From positions 1 through 40,188 of the forward strand of contig QKEK01000225.1 of NCBI GenBank assembly GCA_003251775.1: a stretch of 40,188 bases of DNA, in the 5' to 3' direction. The notes beneath the pieces are model-generated. The model ran no database searches, had not been told where the DNA came from, and saw nothing but the letters and a program-made list of their open reading frames with translations. Made by a program: the position numbers and the translations under genes. Within the stretch, counting starts at the first letter, position 1, and each line of letters opens with the position of its first letter. The stretch comes from Clostridia bacterium. GTDB taxonomy: Bacteria; Bacillota; Clostridia; DSM-8532; SZUA-474. Shown piece after piece: positions 26,040 through 35,516 of this stretch.

Positions 26040-27302
26040 CTGTCACACCCCCTACACTCCTAAAATCCTCCCATATGGTTGGATACGATTTTGATATAGC
26101 CTGACTATCACTTATAACCAACTCATCACTACACCTTGAAGAAACTGCTGCTAATGCCATTACAATTCTGTGGTCATTCCAGCCGTAAACCTCACCACCC
26201 TTTAGACTCTCTACACCATGAATTACAAGTCTATCCTCATATTCTTCTATATCTGCTCCTAGCTTAGTAAATTCATCAGTAATAGCCTTTAGCCTGTCAG
26301 ACTCCTTATAAATATTGTAGTAGTACCCTTCGCAAAGCACGCCATTGCAGCTATGTAGGGTACTAAATCAGGACAATCCTTAACATCTATATCAGCACCA
26401 TGCAATACACATTTAGAAATTACAATGTCATTTTCATCAACATGTACCTTTCCACCCATGCTTTCAAAAATTTCAAGTATTACCCTATCCCCTTGCTTTG
26501 AATTTGTATTTAATCCCTTAAGCCTAATTGTTCCGCTATTAACCGCAAGTGCAATCCAAAATCCTGCCTGAGACCAATCACCTTCAACAACATAGTCATG
26601 GCTTTTAAATCTCTGATTGCCAGGAAGCCTAATAATATTATAACCGTTTAAAGTCTCATATTCAATTCCAAATGTATTTAAAATATCTCCAGTCAGATCA
26701 ACATAGCCAATTGATTCTAAAGGTGTAGAAAGCCTTATCTCTGAATGCCAATCTAACAATGGTAGAGCAAACATAAGTCCAGTAATGAATTGAGAGCTTA
26801 CATCTCCCCTAACCATAAACTCTCCAGGGGTAAGCTTTCCCTTAAGCTTAAGAGGTAAGCATCCATTACAGTTTTCATAATCAAAATTCTGAGCCTTAAA
26901 TATCTCATAATAGACATTAAGTGGTCTTTCAACCAATCTTCCTTTGCCCTCAAGAACAACCTCCTCACCAGCAGTAGATACTACTGGAATTATAAATCTT
27001 AAGGTTGAGCCAGACTCATTACAATTAATTACCTTACCCTTAAGCTTAATCTTTCCCTGCCCTTGAATAATCAGCTTTTTTCTATTTGCATAATTATTGC
27101 TATTTTCTATATCAATTAATGCACCCATACCTTCAACAGCCTGACATGTAGCAATAATATCATCTGATAAGTTAATATTATCCACAACACTCTTTCCTTT
27201 TGCTAAAGCTGCGGCTATTATTGCCCTATGAGAAATACTCTTTGAGGGTGGAACAAAAACCTCGCCCCCTAACCGCCTTGGTATAATCTTTATTTCAGCC
27301 AT
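26032..27302 (-). pseudogene. aroA: EPSP synthase (3-phosphoshikimate 1-carboxyvinyltransferase), frameshifted
   Basis: From the ATG at 27302 (GGAGAG 6 nt upstream, overlapping aroB) the frame encodes a normal EPSP synthase N-terminus (PPSKSISHRA), NCNESGSTLRFI and SSQFITGLMFALPL, up to [10 protein letters not shown]. It then runs to an early stop at 26289. The C-terminal part resumes in another frame ([37 protein letters not shown]) from about 26315 to 26032. The family normally has about eight residues between GTTxI and KESDRL; here 5 nt remain, implying a loss of about 19 nt. EPSP synthase condenses shikimate-3-phosphate with PEP. Both halves are well conserved, so the lesion is recent or is a sequence error. 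Confidence 0.85.
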
Positions 27303-28354
27303 TCCAAACTCTCCTTTTGGATAACACATTCACCAATTCTTTTTAATAAAATAAAATTCAGATAGTCACCCTTCTTCTTTTTATCTAATGCAATTGTATC
27401 TAAAATATCCTCCCAACGCATATCAGGTAATTCTACTGGTAAGTTATATACGGACAAGAGCTTAATGATTCTATCTGTAGTGCCCTTTTGTGATATCCCC
27501 TTGTCCTCTGCTAGCCTTGAGATGAATGCCATTCCCATAGCTACAGCCTCACCATGCGTATATTTTTCATATTTAAAGTATTTTTCAATTCCGTGTCCAA
27601 CCGTATGACCAAAATTAAGAATCATTCTTTCTCCATGATCTCTCTCATCATTTTGAACAACATCTCTTTTTATAGCACAGCAGCTATAAATTATGTCAAC
27701 TATAGATTCCATTACCCCTTGACGTGAGCCACAGGCTTCAAGTTTCTCAAATAAATTTAAATCTCGGATACAACCATACTTTATTACCTCAGATATTCCA
27801 TCAGAAAAGCTTCTATCACTAAGAGTCTTCAAAACTTCTGGATCAATTAGAACCATATCAGGTTGAAAAAAGCTTCCAATTAAGTTTTTGCCCTGAGGAA
27901 CATTAACCGCAACCTTTCCACCAATACTACTATCTACCTGTGCGAGCAGTGTTGTTGGAACCTGAACAAATGACACGCCTCTTAGGAATACAGATGCTGC
28001 AAAGCCTGTTAAGTCTCCGATAACACCTCCACCTACTGCAATTATTACGTCTGTCCTTGTCATTTTGAAGCTGAATAGCCCATCAAATATTTTCTGTAAC
28101 GACTCAAAGGATTTGCTGCTTTCTCCCGCTGGTATTTCTATACCTAAAGTCTTAACTCCTGCTTGTTCAAGCTGATTTATAATCTTATTTGCATACAAAT
28201 CTGTTATATTGCTATCACTAACTACTGCAAATTTTTTATCCTTACCATAATAGCTGATGACCTGCTCGGCAAAAGTATCTAATGAATTCTTTTTAATAAT
28301 AATATTATAGCTTTTGTCTGGTAATTTTACTTCTAAAACTCTTGAATTGCACAT
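27290..28354 (-). CDS. aroB: 3-dehydroquinate synthase
   Basis: This 354-aa NAD- and metal-dependent enzyme would convert DAHP to 3-dehydroquinate, the second shikimate step. The NAD-binding GGGVIGDLTGFAA, the sequence VPTTLLAQVDSSIGGKVAVN, the metal-ligand motifs NFGHTVGHGIE and GEAVAMGM, and LDKKKKGD near the C-terminus are all present and correctly spaced. I chose the ATG at 28354, one base past the aroF stop, with GGGAGAG inside the end of aroF; earlier starts lie inside aroF without a ribosome binding site. The 3' end overlaps aroA by 13 nt. It appears intact. Confidence 0.95.
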   Translation of the reverse strand: MCNSRVLEVKLPDKSYNIIIKKNSLDTFAEQVISYYGKDKKFAVVSDSNITDLYANKIINQLEQAGVKTLGIEIPAGESSKSFESLQKIFDGLFSFKMTRTDVIIAVGGGVIGDLTGFAASVFLRGVSFVQVPTTLLAQVDSSIGGKVAVNVPQGKNLIGSFFQPDMVLIDPEVLKTLSDRSFSDGISEVIKYGCIRDLNLFEKLEACGSRQGVMESIVDIIYSCCAIKRDVVQNDERDHGERMILNFGHTVGHGIEKYFKYEKYTHGEAVAMGMAFISRLAEDKGISQKGTTDRIIKLLSVYNLPVELPDMRWEDILDTIALDKKKKGDYLNFILLKRIGECVIQKESLEWLK

Positions 28355-28355
28355 T

Positions 28356-29369
28356 TTAAATAGCTCTCCCTTCAATTTCTGCAACACCCCTTAGCTTTGT
28401 CATTAGTTTAGTAAATTCATCAGGTCTAATGGATTGTTCTCCATCACACAAAGCCTTTTCAGGGTTATTATGAACCTCAATCATTATACCATCAGCACCT
28501 GCCATTATCGCCGCCTTTGCCAAAGGCTCAACTAACCATGTCTTACCTGTAGCATGACTTGGATCAACAATAATTGGCAAATGGCTTAATCTCTTAATAA
28601 CAGGAATTGCACTTAAATCTAGCGTATTTCTTGTATATGTTTCAAAGGTTCTTATACCTCTTTCACACAAAATAATGTTCTCATTGCCCTCCTTCATTAT
28701 GTACTCAGCGGACATCAACCACTCCTCAATAGTAGCTGCAAGTCCCCTTTTTAATAGAATTGGCTTTTTGATTTTACCTAGCTCCTTTAATAAAACAAAG
28801 TGCTGCATATTTCTAGCACCAACCTGAATTATATCCACATCATCCGCAAATTTCTGTATCATATCAGTTGACATAATTTCAGAGACTATAGGTAATCCAG
28901 TTACCTCTCTGGCTGCCTTTAAGTAATCAAGCCCCTCAAGCCCCAGTCCTTGAAAGCTATAAGGTGAGGTACGAGGCTTATATGCTCCTCCTCGCAAAAA
29001 ATTAGCTCCTGCCTCTTTAACTGCTTTTGCTATACTTATAACCTGCTCCTCACTTTCAACTGAGCATGGGCCTGTCATTACAGCTAGGTTTGTTCCGCCA
29101 ATTTTTGTACCACATACATCAATAATAGTACCCTCTGGTTTAAACATTCTATTTGCCTTTTTAAATGACTCCTGTACCCTTAACACCTTTTCCACAATCT
29201 CATTAGATGCAAAGTGATACTTATTTATTCCTCTTGTATCCCCTATCAACCCTAGTATAGTATACTCCACTCCTATAGAAAGCTGAACCTTTACATTTAA
29301 GCCCTCAAGCTCTCTAACTAAGCTTTTTATTTTCTCTTCTGGTGCTCCTTGCTTTAATACAATAACCAT
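28356..29369 (-). CDS. aroF: 3-deoxy-7-phosphoheptulonate synthase (DAHP synthase)
   Basis: This 337-aa enzyme would condense PEP and erythrose-4-phosphate, the entry step of the shikimate pathway. A small N-terminal ferredoxin-like/ACT-type regulatory domain (about 1-70, starting VIVLKQGAPEEKI) precedes the TIM-barrel catalytic domain with TGPCSVESEEQ, RGGAYKPRTSPYSFQGLG, LLKRGL and DPSHATGK. This is the Thermotoga/Bacillus-type class I beta enzyme, in which the N-terminal domain mediates feedback by aromatic amino acids. The ATG at 29369 is spaced 9 nt from GGAG; the ATG at 29378 overlaps it. It is the first gene of the operon and lies behind an attenuator with an aromatic-rich leader ORF. 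Confidence 0.95.
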   Translation of the reverse strand: MVIVLKQGAPEEKIKSLVRELEGLNVKVQLSIGVEYTILGLIGDTRGINKYHFASNEIVEKVLRVQESFKKANRMFKPEGTIIDVCGTKIGGTNLAVMTGPCSVESEEQVISIAKAVKEAGANFLRGGAYKPRTSPYSFQGLGLEGLDYLKAAREVTGLPIVSEIMSTDMIQKFADDVDIIQVGARNMQHFVLLKELGKIKKPILLKRGLAATIEEWLMSAEYIMKEGNENIILCERGIRTFETYTRNTLDLSAIPVIKRLSHLPIIVDPSHATGKTWLVEPLAKAAIMAGADGIMIEVHNNPEKALCDGEQSIRPDEFTKLMTKLRGVAEIEGRAI

Positions 29370-29436
29370 TCTTCTCATCTCCTCTACCTATTCTATTGAT
29401 ATGTAGTATAATAAATGCTTACAACGCTTGTGTTCC

Positions 29437-29465
29437 AAACAAAAAGGAGACTCCTATGAGCCTCC
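29437..29465 (-). terminator. Attenuator terminator upstream of aroF
   Basis: On the minus strand GGAGGCTC (29458-29465) pairs with GAGTCTCC (29446-29453), 8 bp with one G-T, around ATAG. TTTTTGTTT follows. It lies between the leader ORF and aroF and would end transcription before the operon. Confidence 0.85.
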
Positions 29466-29504
29466 CTATATTTTCTTTAAATTATTATGTTTATCAGGTC
29501 ACAC

Positions 29505-29621
29505 TCATGGACATTGACAATTTATTTTTTTGTATGAAAACAAGCTAGTGCTAAAAAAATAATAACCCCAGCTAAAAAAGTAAAAATAAAATTGTCCGAA
29601 CCCATGAAATAATTTTTCCAT
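29505..29621 (-). CDS. Aromatic-rich leader peptide of the aroF operon
   Basis: This 38-codon ORF starts about 22 nt after the predicted transcription start. AAGGA lies 9 nt before its ATG. It contains nine Phe, five Tyr and one Trp codon, clustered as FGQFYFYFFSWGYYFF (residues 8-23), and ends in TGA 40 nt before the terminator stem. Within it, GACAATTT (29589-29596) can pair with AAATTGTC (29516-29523), so a ribosome stalled on the aromatic cluster would sit inside a hairpin. This matches the layout of pheA/trp-type leader peptides: starvation for charged tRNA-Phe or tRNA-Tyr stalls the ribosome and allows read-through. A small hydrophobic protein is a less likely alternative. Confidence 0.8.
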   Translation of the reverse strand: MEKLFHGFGQFYFYFFSWGYYFFSTSLFSYKKINCQCP

Positions 29622-29649
29622 AATCAAGCATCCTTCATTTATTAAAAAC

Positions 29650-29679
29650 ATTATAACCTTGATACACATATCTTGTCAA
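29650..29679 (-). promoter_or_regulatory. Sigma-A promoter of the aroF operon
   Basis: On the minus strand TTGACA (29674-29679) and TATAAT (29650-29655), both exact consensus, are 18 nt apart. The start would be near 29643. Confidence 0.8.
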
Positions 29680-29724
29680 TTCTTTTTTCTTTTTTAATTT
29701 CACATTCAACTCATCTTTTGCCCA

Positions 29725-30852
29725 CTATTTCAAGGCATTAATTATTCCTGATGCTAATACCTCAGCTATATTCTGCTGATATTCAGGTAAAAGTAGTTTC
29801 TTTAACTCAGTATAGTTTGACATATACCCTACTTCTGCTATTATAGCTGGCATTTTTGTATAGCGAAGCACAACCAGCTTATCTCTAGGAATAAGACCTA
29901 AATCCTTAGCACCTAGATTGTCTACTAATTCATCCTGAATATAGTCGGCTAGCTTATACCCAGTTAACATATTTGTATAGTCGTATTTAGAAGGGTAATA
30001 TAATGTCATTGCTCCAGTTGTTCTTTCGTTAGGAGAAGCATTACAATGAATACTAACAAATATATCTGCATTCATTCTATTTGCCATATATGCCCTAGTA
30101 TAATTGTTAACATCGGTATCATCAAATCTTGTCATTCTAACATCTACACCAAGCTCCTTAAGAATGTTGTAAAGCTTTAGTGATATGCTTAAATTTAGAT
30201 CCTTCTCATATACTCCAAAATAAGCTGCCCCCACTTTTTCGCCTCCATGCCCTGCATCTAATAGTACTGTTTTGCCACTTGGTATACTCCCACGAGAGAC
30301 CAAATCATTAATAGCAGAGCCTCTTGAAGTATTATTCAATCCACTGTTTGATGAATCGTTTCCATTTTTATTACCATCAGCAGAACTGTTCTCGCTGTTT
30401 GCAGAATTTGCAAGAACTATGCTTCGACTTGAGCCTTCCCACATAACCTCTGCCTTTATGCTTTCTGAAACAAATCTGACAGGAAGCATTACAGTTCCAT
30501 TAGCTAGAATTGGTGCTACCTCTGTCTGCATTATAGCCCCATTAACCTTAGCAAACTTATCTCCTATACGCATTTCAATTACATCTTTATCTTTAGTAAT
30601 AATTATCCTATTAGTGCTGTCATTCCAATCTACCCTTGCACCAAGCCTTTCAAATGTACTTCTTCCTGGCACCAAGCACCTGCCATCCACAGATACTATG
30701 TATCTTTCAGTCTTCAGCTTGTCTCCGTTTACCACGAGGTTTACATTAGTCTTGACAGCACCATAACCGTATGGATACTCAGCAGCAAAGCTTATGTTAC
30801 TATTAATATTTATCACAAATATTAAAGCTAGAATAGCTGCAACCCTTTTCAA
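29725..30852 (-). CDS. Secreted N-acetylmuramoyl-L-alanine amidase with copper-amine-oxidase-like domain
   Basis: This 375-aa exported protein would cut the amide bond between MurNAc and L-Ala in peptidoglycan. A signal peptide (1-24, ending SFA-A) is followed by a copper_amine_oxidase-N-like beta domain (about 35-145, with VDGRCLVPGRSTFERLGARV and VMLPVRFVSESI), often found on clostridial wall enzymes. A Ser/Asn linker comes next, then an Amidase_3 zinc domain (about 195-375) with LLDAGHGGEKVGA, the catalytic-site NADIFVSIHCNAS and the final Glu region IIAEVGYMSN. It starts with TTG at 30852, 4 nt after GGGGGTGA. It lies upstream of the aroF promoter on the same strand, as a separate unit. 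Confidence 0.92.
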   Translation of the reverse strand: MKRVAAILALIFVININSNISFAAEYPYGYGAVKTNVNLVVNGDKLKTERYIVSVDGRCLVPGRSTFERLGARVDWNDSTNRIIITKDKDVIEMRIGDKFAKVNGAIMQTEVAPILANGTVMLPVRFVSESIKAEVMWEGSSRSIVLANSANSENSSADGNKNGNDSSNSGLNNTSRGSAINDLVSRGSIPSGKTVLLDAGHGGEKVGAAYFGVYEKDLNLSISLKLYNILKELGVDVRMTRFDDTDVNNYTRAYMANRMNADIFVSIHCNASPNERTTGAMTLYYPSKYDYTNMLTGYKLADYIQDELVDNLGAKDLGLIPRDKLVVLRYTKMPAIIAEVGYMSNYTELKKLLLPEYQQNIAEVLASGIINALK

Positions 30853-31002
30853 AAATTCACCCCCAATATTTACTTTTTATAAAAAGAATTGATTCTCCCC
30901 CCTATGAATACTCCTGATATAATGTTTACATAATATTAGATGTAAGTCAATGGGAATTGACGGCAAGCTCCTATGAACAGTGAAAGTTTGTACGAGTATA
31001 AT

Positions 31003-31032
31003 TCTGCATAAATATGTAACATCGCAAAAGTT
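31003..31032 (+). repeat. Dispersed repeat A, single arm
   Basis: GCATAAATATGTAACATCGC followed by AAAAG matches the arm consensus CATAAATATGTAACAACGC with one change in the core. It lies between the amidase and DUF116 genes. Confidence 0.5.
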
Positions 31033-31066
31033 TGTATGACATTATGAATTTATAAAACGTATTTAG

Positions 31067-32227
31067 TTAAGAATCCTTTAATATACACTTAAGCTTATTT
31101 ATATCGATTTGGGTTGGTATACCTTCCTCATGCCAATGTGTTTTACAACCACAATAATCTAAAAGTACACATTGTGCAGGTATTCCCATTTCCTTCAACA
31201 TCCATCCTCCAGAAATAAGGTTAAGAACGCAAGAAACTCCTATTACCCCTGTATCTGAATCAAACAAAACATCGTCATTTGAGCTTGAAGAAATTGATGA
31301 GCCATGTGCAACCATTAAAACATCAAATCCCTGTGCTTCTCCTTGCTTGCTTAATTGACATACCTGACAATTCTCAATACATTTACGGCATTTAAACCAT
31401 CTACCATTATTTACTGCTGCACAGCTTACACTTCCGCCGATTCTCATACAAGTAGGCAGTAAGAGTAGCTTTTTTGAGGTGCTAGTAAAAGCCTTACGAA
31501 AGGCTCTATTCATAATTTCTGCCCCTACCATATTAAGATGATATTCAACCCTCCGTCTACCACAAAAAATTACATCCTCTCTCCAATAATGCTTAGGACG
31601 GAATTCGTTTAAAAACCTTTCTACATTACCAGTATATTCCCCAATTAATGCCTCACTACTCTCCTCAAACCAAAGAGCTAATGATATTGCTTCAGAAATG
31701 ATATTATAGATCTGATTATTTGTTAGCTGTTCAAAAAACCTTTGCCATATTCTAAGACGCTTCACTTCCTGTTCAAATTCACCAGTTGCAGAAAGCCAAC
31801 ATAATAGCTTATCAAGCTTTTCTTTTCCAGGCTCTTCTATCTTCAAATGGTCATATAGGTCTGGTGATAAAAACAGTGTAGAAAGCACCCCTTTTATAAC
31901 GTTTATCCCTGGCTTTAAGGCTTCATTGTTTTTGCGTAAATCCGAAAGCTTTATCATGACAGACTCAGGTAAAGTATCTAAATGTTGCGAATCACCACCG
32001 TATACCCTCCATAGTACTCCAAGAATCAATAGCTCCAGTATAGCCTCCTCTTTTGATATACTTTTTGTAAGCTTTTCTGTGTCTAAATAAGAAAGATATG
32101 AGTCAATGACTTCTTGCAAAACCTCTAAAGCTTCAGCTAATACCTTATCAGCGAAACTTAAAATCTCCTTATAGTATAGCTCAGCAGTTTGACCTTCTCC
32201 CCTTAATGAGTAAGTTATTGTATACAT
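31067..32227 (-). CDS. DUF116-family cysteine-rich protein
   Basis: This 386-aa protein has a helical N-terminal half (about 1-225) without a recognised domain and a C-terminal DUF116-like domain (about 235-386). That domain begins LLLLPTCMR and contains a cysteine cluster (CRKCIENCQVCQL), then GVSCVLNLISGGW and LLDYCGCKTHWH. The Cys arrangement suggests an Fe-S cluster or zinc, but the family function is unknown. The ATG at 32227 follows GGGGAAG. It starts 48 nt after the end of the DEAD-box helicase gene on the same strand and is probably in its operon. Confidence 0.75.
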   Translation of the reverse strand: MYTITYSLRGEGQTAELYYKEILSFADKVLAEALEVLQEVIDSYLSYLDTEKLTKSISKEEAILELLILGVLWRVYGGDSQHLDTLPESVMIKLSDLRKNNEALKPGINVIKGVLSTLFLSPDLYDHLKIEEPGKEKLDKLLCWLSATGEFEQEVKRLRIWQRFFEQLTNNQIYNIISEAISLALWFEESSEALIGEYTGNVERFLNEFRPKHYWREDVIFCGRRRVEYHLNMVGAEIMNRAFRKAFTSTSKKLLLLPTCMRIGGSVSCAAVNNGRWFKCRKCIENCQVCQLSKQGEAQGFDVLMVAHGSSISSSSNDDVLFDSDTGVIGVSCVLNLISGGWMLKEMGIPAQCVLLDYCGCKTHWHEEGIPTQIDINKLKCILKDS

Positions 32228-32275
32228 TTATTTCTTCCCCTTACAAATAAACTCCACCATGCATAAACTGTATAT

Positions 32276-33841
32276 TTATGATATCTTCGTCCTATTGCCA
32301 AACAACTTATTAAGTATACGCTTATAAAAGGGCTTCTTAATACTATCGTCCTTTTGTTGCTGTACCTCTACCTTGCCGCTTACCTTAGTAATAATATCCT
32401 CTTTAGGCTTTGTTCGTGGTACAATAGTTCTGTTAATAACGCGGGTAGGCTTATTATTCTGACTGAAATTAGTTTTATTTCTCTTCTTAGAAATGTTATT
32501 AACCTTATCAGTCACTTTTAGCTCTTCTTTATTTCTTTCAACAACCTGTCTTTCAGGTTTACTACTATTATTTTGTAATTTTATGTGTGAAGAATTCTTT
32601 TCATTAGAATTTCTTTTTAGTACTATTTTAGGTTTTGATTCCTGATATAATCCTGCCTGCTTTCTCTTTTGGGCTTGTTCAGCAAGCCATTGCTCAATTT
32701 CTGTCTTCAGGATATCTAGCTCAGCCTCTTTAGGTAAGGGCTCTTCCTTTATCATTGTACCAATATGCTCTTCTATTTCATATAGGCTCATGATGTCATC
32801 ACCAGTAACTAGAGTCATAGCAAGTCCACCATTCCCCGCCCTACCTGTACGACCAATTCTATGCACATAGCTATCTTTTTCAACAGGTACATCATAGTTT
32901 ATTACTAGAGATAAATTATCTATATGTATCCCACGGGCAGCAACATCAGTTGCAACAAGAATTAGTATTTCTCCCTTTTTAAATCTATTTATTGTCTGTA
33001 TCCGTTTTGCTTGAGGTATTTCTCCGTGTAAAGCCTGTGATACATACCCCTTTTTAAATAAGTAGTTTTGAACTCGATCCACTGATATACGGGTATTGCA
33101 AAAAATCATACAGCTCTTGGGTCTTTCATACAGAAGTAATTGATTAACATGGTTAAATTTATCCTTTTGTTCTACACGGTAGTAAACCTGTTTTATCGTA
33201 TCCACCGTCATAGTTTCAGATTCTATTTCTATAGTAAGCGGCTGTTTCATATGCTCCCAACATATTCTACTTATTTCAGCAGGCATAGTAGCTGAAAAAA
33301 GCAGAGTTACTCTATTCTTAGGAAGAACCTTAATTATTCTTCTTACTTGATCAATGAAGCCCATATCAAGCATTCTATCTGCTTCATCCAACACCAGAAA
33401 TCTTATCTGCTTTACGTCTATGCTCCCCTGACTTATGTGATCAAAAACTCGTCCAGGTGTTCCAGTAATGATAGAAACACCCTTTTTAAAAGCTTGAATT
33501 TCAACATTTTTACTGTGCTGGCCATATACTGCTGTAGTCCTATGTTCTAAATATTTACCCATTAGCTTTAGTTCATTATCTACCTGAACTGCAAGCTCTC
33601 TTGTTGGTGTAAGGATAAGACCTTGCAACCCCTTTACTTTTGGGTCTATCGTCTGAAGCATTGAAATACCAAACACTGCAGTTTTACCACTGCCTGTCTT
33701 CGACATAACAATTAAGTCCTTATTGTCTAAAATTTGAGGGATAGCTTCACTCTGTACTTCAGTGGGCATCTCAAAGCCCATCTCTTCTATAGCTTTTAAT
33801 ATAGGTTCTGTTATTCCTAGGTTTTTGAAATTACTACTCAT
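32276..33841 (-). CDS. DEAD-box ATP-dependent RNA helicase
   Basis: This 521-aa protein resembles CshA/DeaD helicases, which unwind RNA in ribosome assembly and mRNA decay. Visible motifs are the Q motif region (FKNLGITEPILKAIEEMGFEMPTEVQSEAIP), motif I SKTGSGKT, Ia PTRELAVQ, Ib TPGR, II VLDEADRM, III SAT, IV IFCNT, V VATDVAARGIHI and VI HRIGRTGRAG. The core ends near residue 350. A low-complexity basic, Lys/Asn-rich tail of about 140 residues follows, likely for RNA binding. AGAGGA lies close (2-4 nt) to the ATG, and no better start is present. The gene is followed by the DUF116 gene. Confidence 0.95.
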   Translation of the reverse strand: MSSNFKNLGITEPILKAIEEMGFEMPTEVQSEAIPQILDNKDLIVMSKTGSGKTAVFGISMLQTIDPKVKGLQGLILTPTRELAVQVDNELKLMGKYLEHRTTAVYGQHSKNVEIQAFKKGVSIITGTPGRVFDHISQGSIDVKQIRFLVLDEADRMLDMGFIDQVRRIIKVLPKNRVTLLFSATMPAEISRICWEHMKQPLTIEIESETMTVDTIKQVYYRVEQKDKFNHVNQLLLYERPKSCMIFCNTRISVDRVQNYLFKKGYVSQALHGEIPQAKRIQTINRFKKGEILILVATDVAARGIHIDNLSLVINYDVPVEKDSYVHRIGRTGRAGNGGLAMTLVTGDDIMSLYEIEEHIGTMIKEEPLPKEAELDILKTEIEQWLAEQAQKRKQAGLYQESKPKIVLKRNSNEKNSSHIKLQNNSSKPERQVVERNKEELKVTDKVNNISKKRNKTNFSQNNKPTRVINRTIVPRTKPKEDIITKVSGKVEVQQQKDDSIKKPFYKRILNKLFGNRTKIS

Positions 33842-33985
33842 CGTCCTCTTCTTTCATATTGTTGCTATTTTTTGTTATCTATCTAAATTATAAAAACCAT
33901 CTTTCAATAACTAGTAAATAATCAAATTTTAAATCTTAAAATAATCCATTCATTGCTTAATATTAAATATAGCAAAATTATATCA

Positions 33986-35368
33986 TTAATTTATGTTTAT
34001 TTCTATAGATGCTACACTTTTTATCGCTTTCTTTCCATATAAAATTTCTCTCACTTCATTTATTAAATCCTCATCTGCAATACCTTCTAGTACACTAATG
34101 ATGTCTTTAGTTGTAATAGCTTTATTAAGTTTATGTAATGGTCTCCATATTTCATCTAATGATTTTTGCTCCTTTTCTAGCTGGGTATCTATATACAAGG
34201 CTAGTAGTGCTCCTCCGTTATATACTTTGTAGTAATCCTCCATACTACTGCTTTTATATTTCTCTAATTTAACAGAAGCATCTATAAGATTTATTGGTTC
34301 ACTTTCTCCTCCACCTATCAACTCCTCTTCAATGATCTGAAGGAATTTCGCATACTCTTCCTCTGTCCATATTCCAGTTTCAAACAGAACCTTCCCCTCA
34401 TAGTATCTGGTGAACCCCTCTTTAAACCATGTAGCTTCATTTTCACTTTTCAGAGTAAATCCATTCCACCAGTGAAACATTTCGTGACAAATTGTTGATA
34501 TATCATTTTGTGTTACTAGGCTATAATTTCCTGATGAGCCTCCATGTACAGGTACAGGCGGTACTATACTTACTGACCAGTATGGAGCATCCTGTTTGGG
34601 CAGGATACCTGTCATTTTCTGTATCTCATTATATATTGCATCAACTGATTTTGTTATAGAATCAGCTTTTTCACTATTCATACTTTCAATTATTGCTATT
34701 GATATATTATTATTTCTAATTAATTCTATTCCTCTTCCTAATCCCCAATACGTATCCCTAATATCAGGTATTAATGCTTTATCTTCCTTTCCAGCCCATG
34801 GGTCATTAACATACCAATTGTCAGGTAGAATGAACTTAACTGAGCCCTTTCCATTATTGCTTTCAGGTATATTTTTTTTGGTTATATGTGCTACTAATTC
34901 ATTATAAGTAATTGGACTATAGAGTATACACATACCTCTTAAATATCCATAATTTTCATTTAGAAAACTAACAGCTTTACCTCTACTCCCCCTTTCAACA
35001 TAAGAATCCACTGTGTACTTAACTGTAATAGGCTTACCATCGAAACCTACCCATATTCTCTCTAATGATGAATATAAAGGGATTGTTTTCCAATGTGCTA
35101 AAGCCTCTCCATCTTTAAAGACTTTAAGGTTTTCTACTCTAAAATCTCCATTCTGATTCCTGTAATCAAAAATAAATAAGTCTAGAAACAAAAGCTTATT
35201 TGGCTGCACTGTCATCGTTACTTGAAGTTTATTTGAGCCTTCCTCAAGCTGTACATTATAATCAATTACAGTGTTTTCATTACAAAAGCCAACTGATATG
35301 TATATTATAACTAGCAAAATTAATGTTCCTAGAAATATGCTAACCCTCTTTATTATCTTAACTATCAT
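33986..35368 (-). CDS. Membrane-anchored M61-like metallopeptidase
   Basis: This 460-aa protein has an N-terminal membrane segment (about 5-27) and a beta-rich region like the N-terminal domain of M61 (glycyl aminopeptidase) enzymes. The catalytic domain has the zinc motif HEMFH (about 293-297) followed by WWNGF and, downstream, WFKEGFTRYY, whose Glu would be the third zinc ligand. A helical C-terminus ends it. The active site would face outward. I chose the ATG at 35368, about 8 nt after GGAGGAAG; a longer frame to 35407 has no support. Homologues act as aminopeptidases, but the substrate here is unknown. Confidence 0.82.
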   Translation of the reverse strand: MIVKIIKRVSIFLGTLILLVIIYISVGFCNENTVIDYNVQLEEGSNKLQVTMTVQPNKLLFLDLFIFDYRNQNGDFRVENLKVFKDGEALAHWKTIPLYSSLERIWVGFDGKPITVKYTVDSYVERGSRGKAVSFLNENYGYLRGMCILYSPITYNELVAHITKKNIPESNNGKGSVKFILPDNWYVNDPWAGKEDKALIPDIRDTYWGLGRGIELIRNNNISIAIIESMNSEKADSITKSVDAIYNEIQKMTGILPKQDAPYWSVSIVPPVPVHGGSSGNYSLVTQNDISTICHEMFHWWNGFTLKSENEATWFKEGFTRYYEGKVLFETGIWTEEEYAKFLQIIEEELIGGGESEPINLIDASVKLEKYKSSSMEDYYKVYNGGALLALYIDTQLEKEQKSLDEIWRPLHKLNKAITTKDIISVLEGIADEDLINEVREILYGKKAIKSVASIEININ

Positions 35369-35516
35369 TGTTATACTTCCTCCTCTAAAGCCCATTGAAA
35401 TAGTCAAATTCGGTATTAATTTGCAAACCCATAGCTTAATTACTCTGAAATAATATGCTTTCTAACAATGAAAAAGAAAATATGAAACCTAAGCATTCGA
35501 TACCATATAGATATCG

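Noticed and set aside
29380-29680. T-box upstream of aroF
   Set aside because: No conserved T-box motif is visible, and the aromatic-rich ORF explains the region better.
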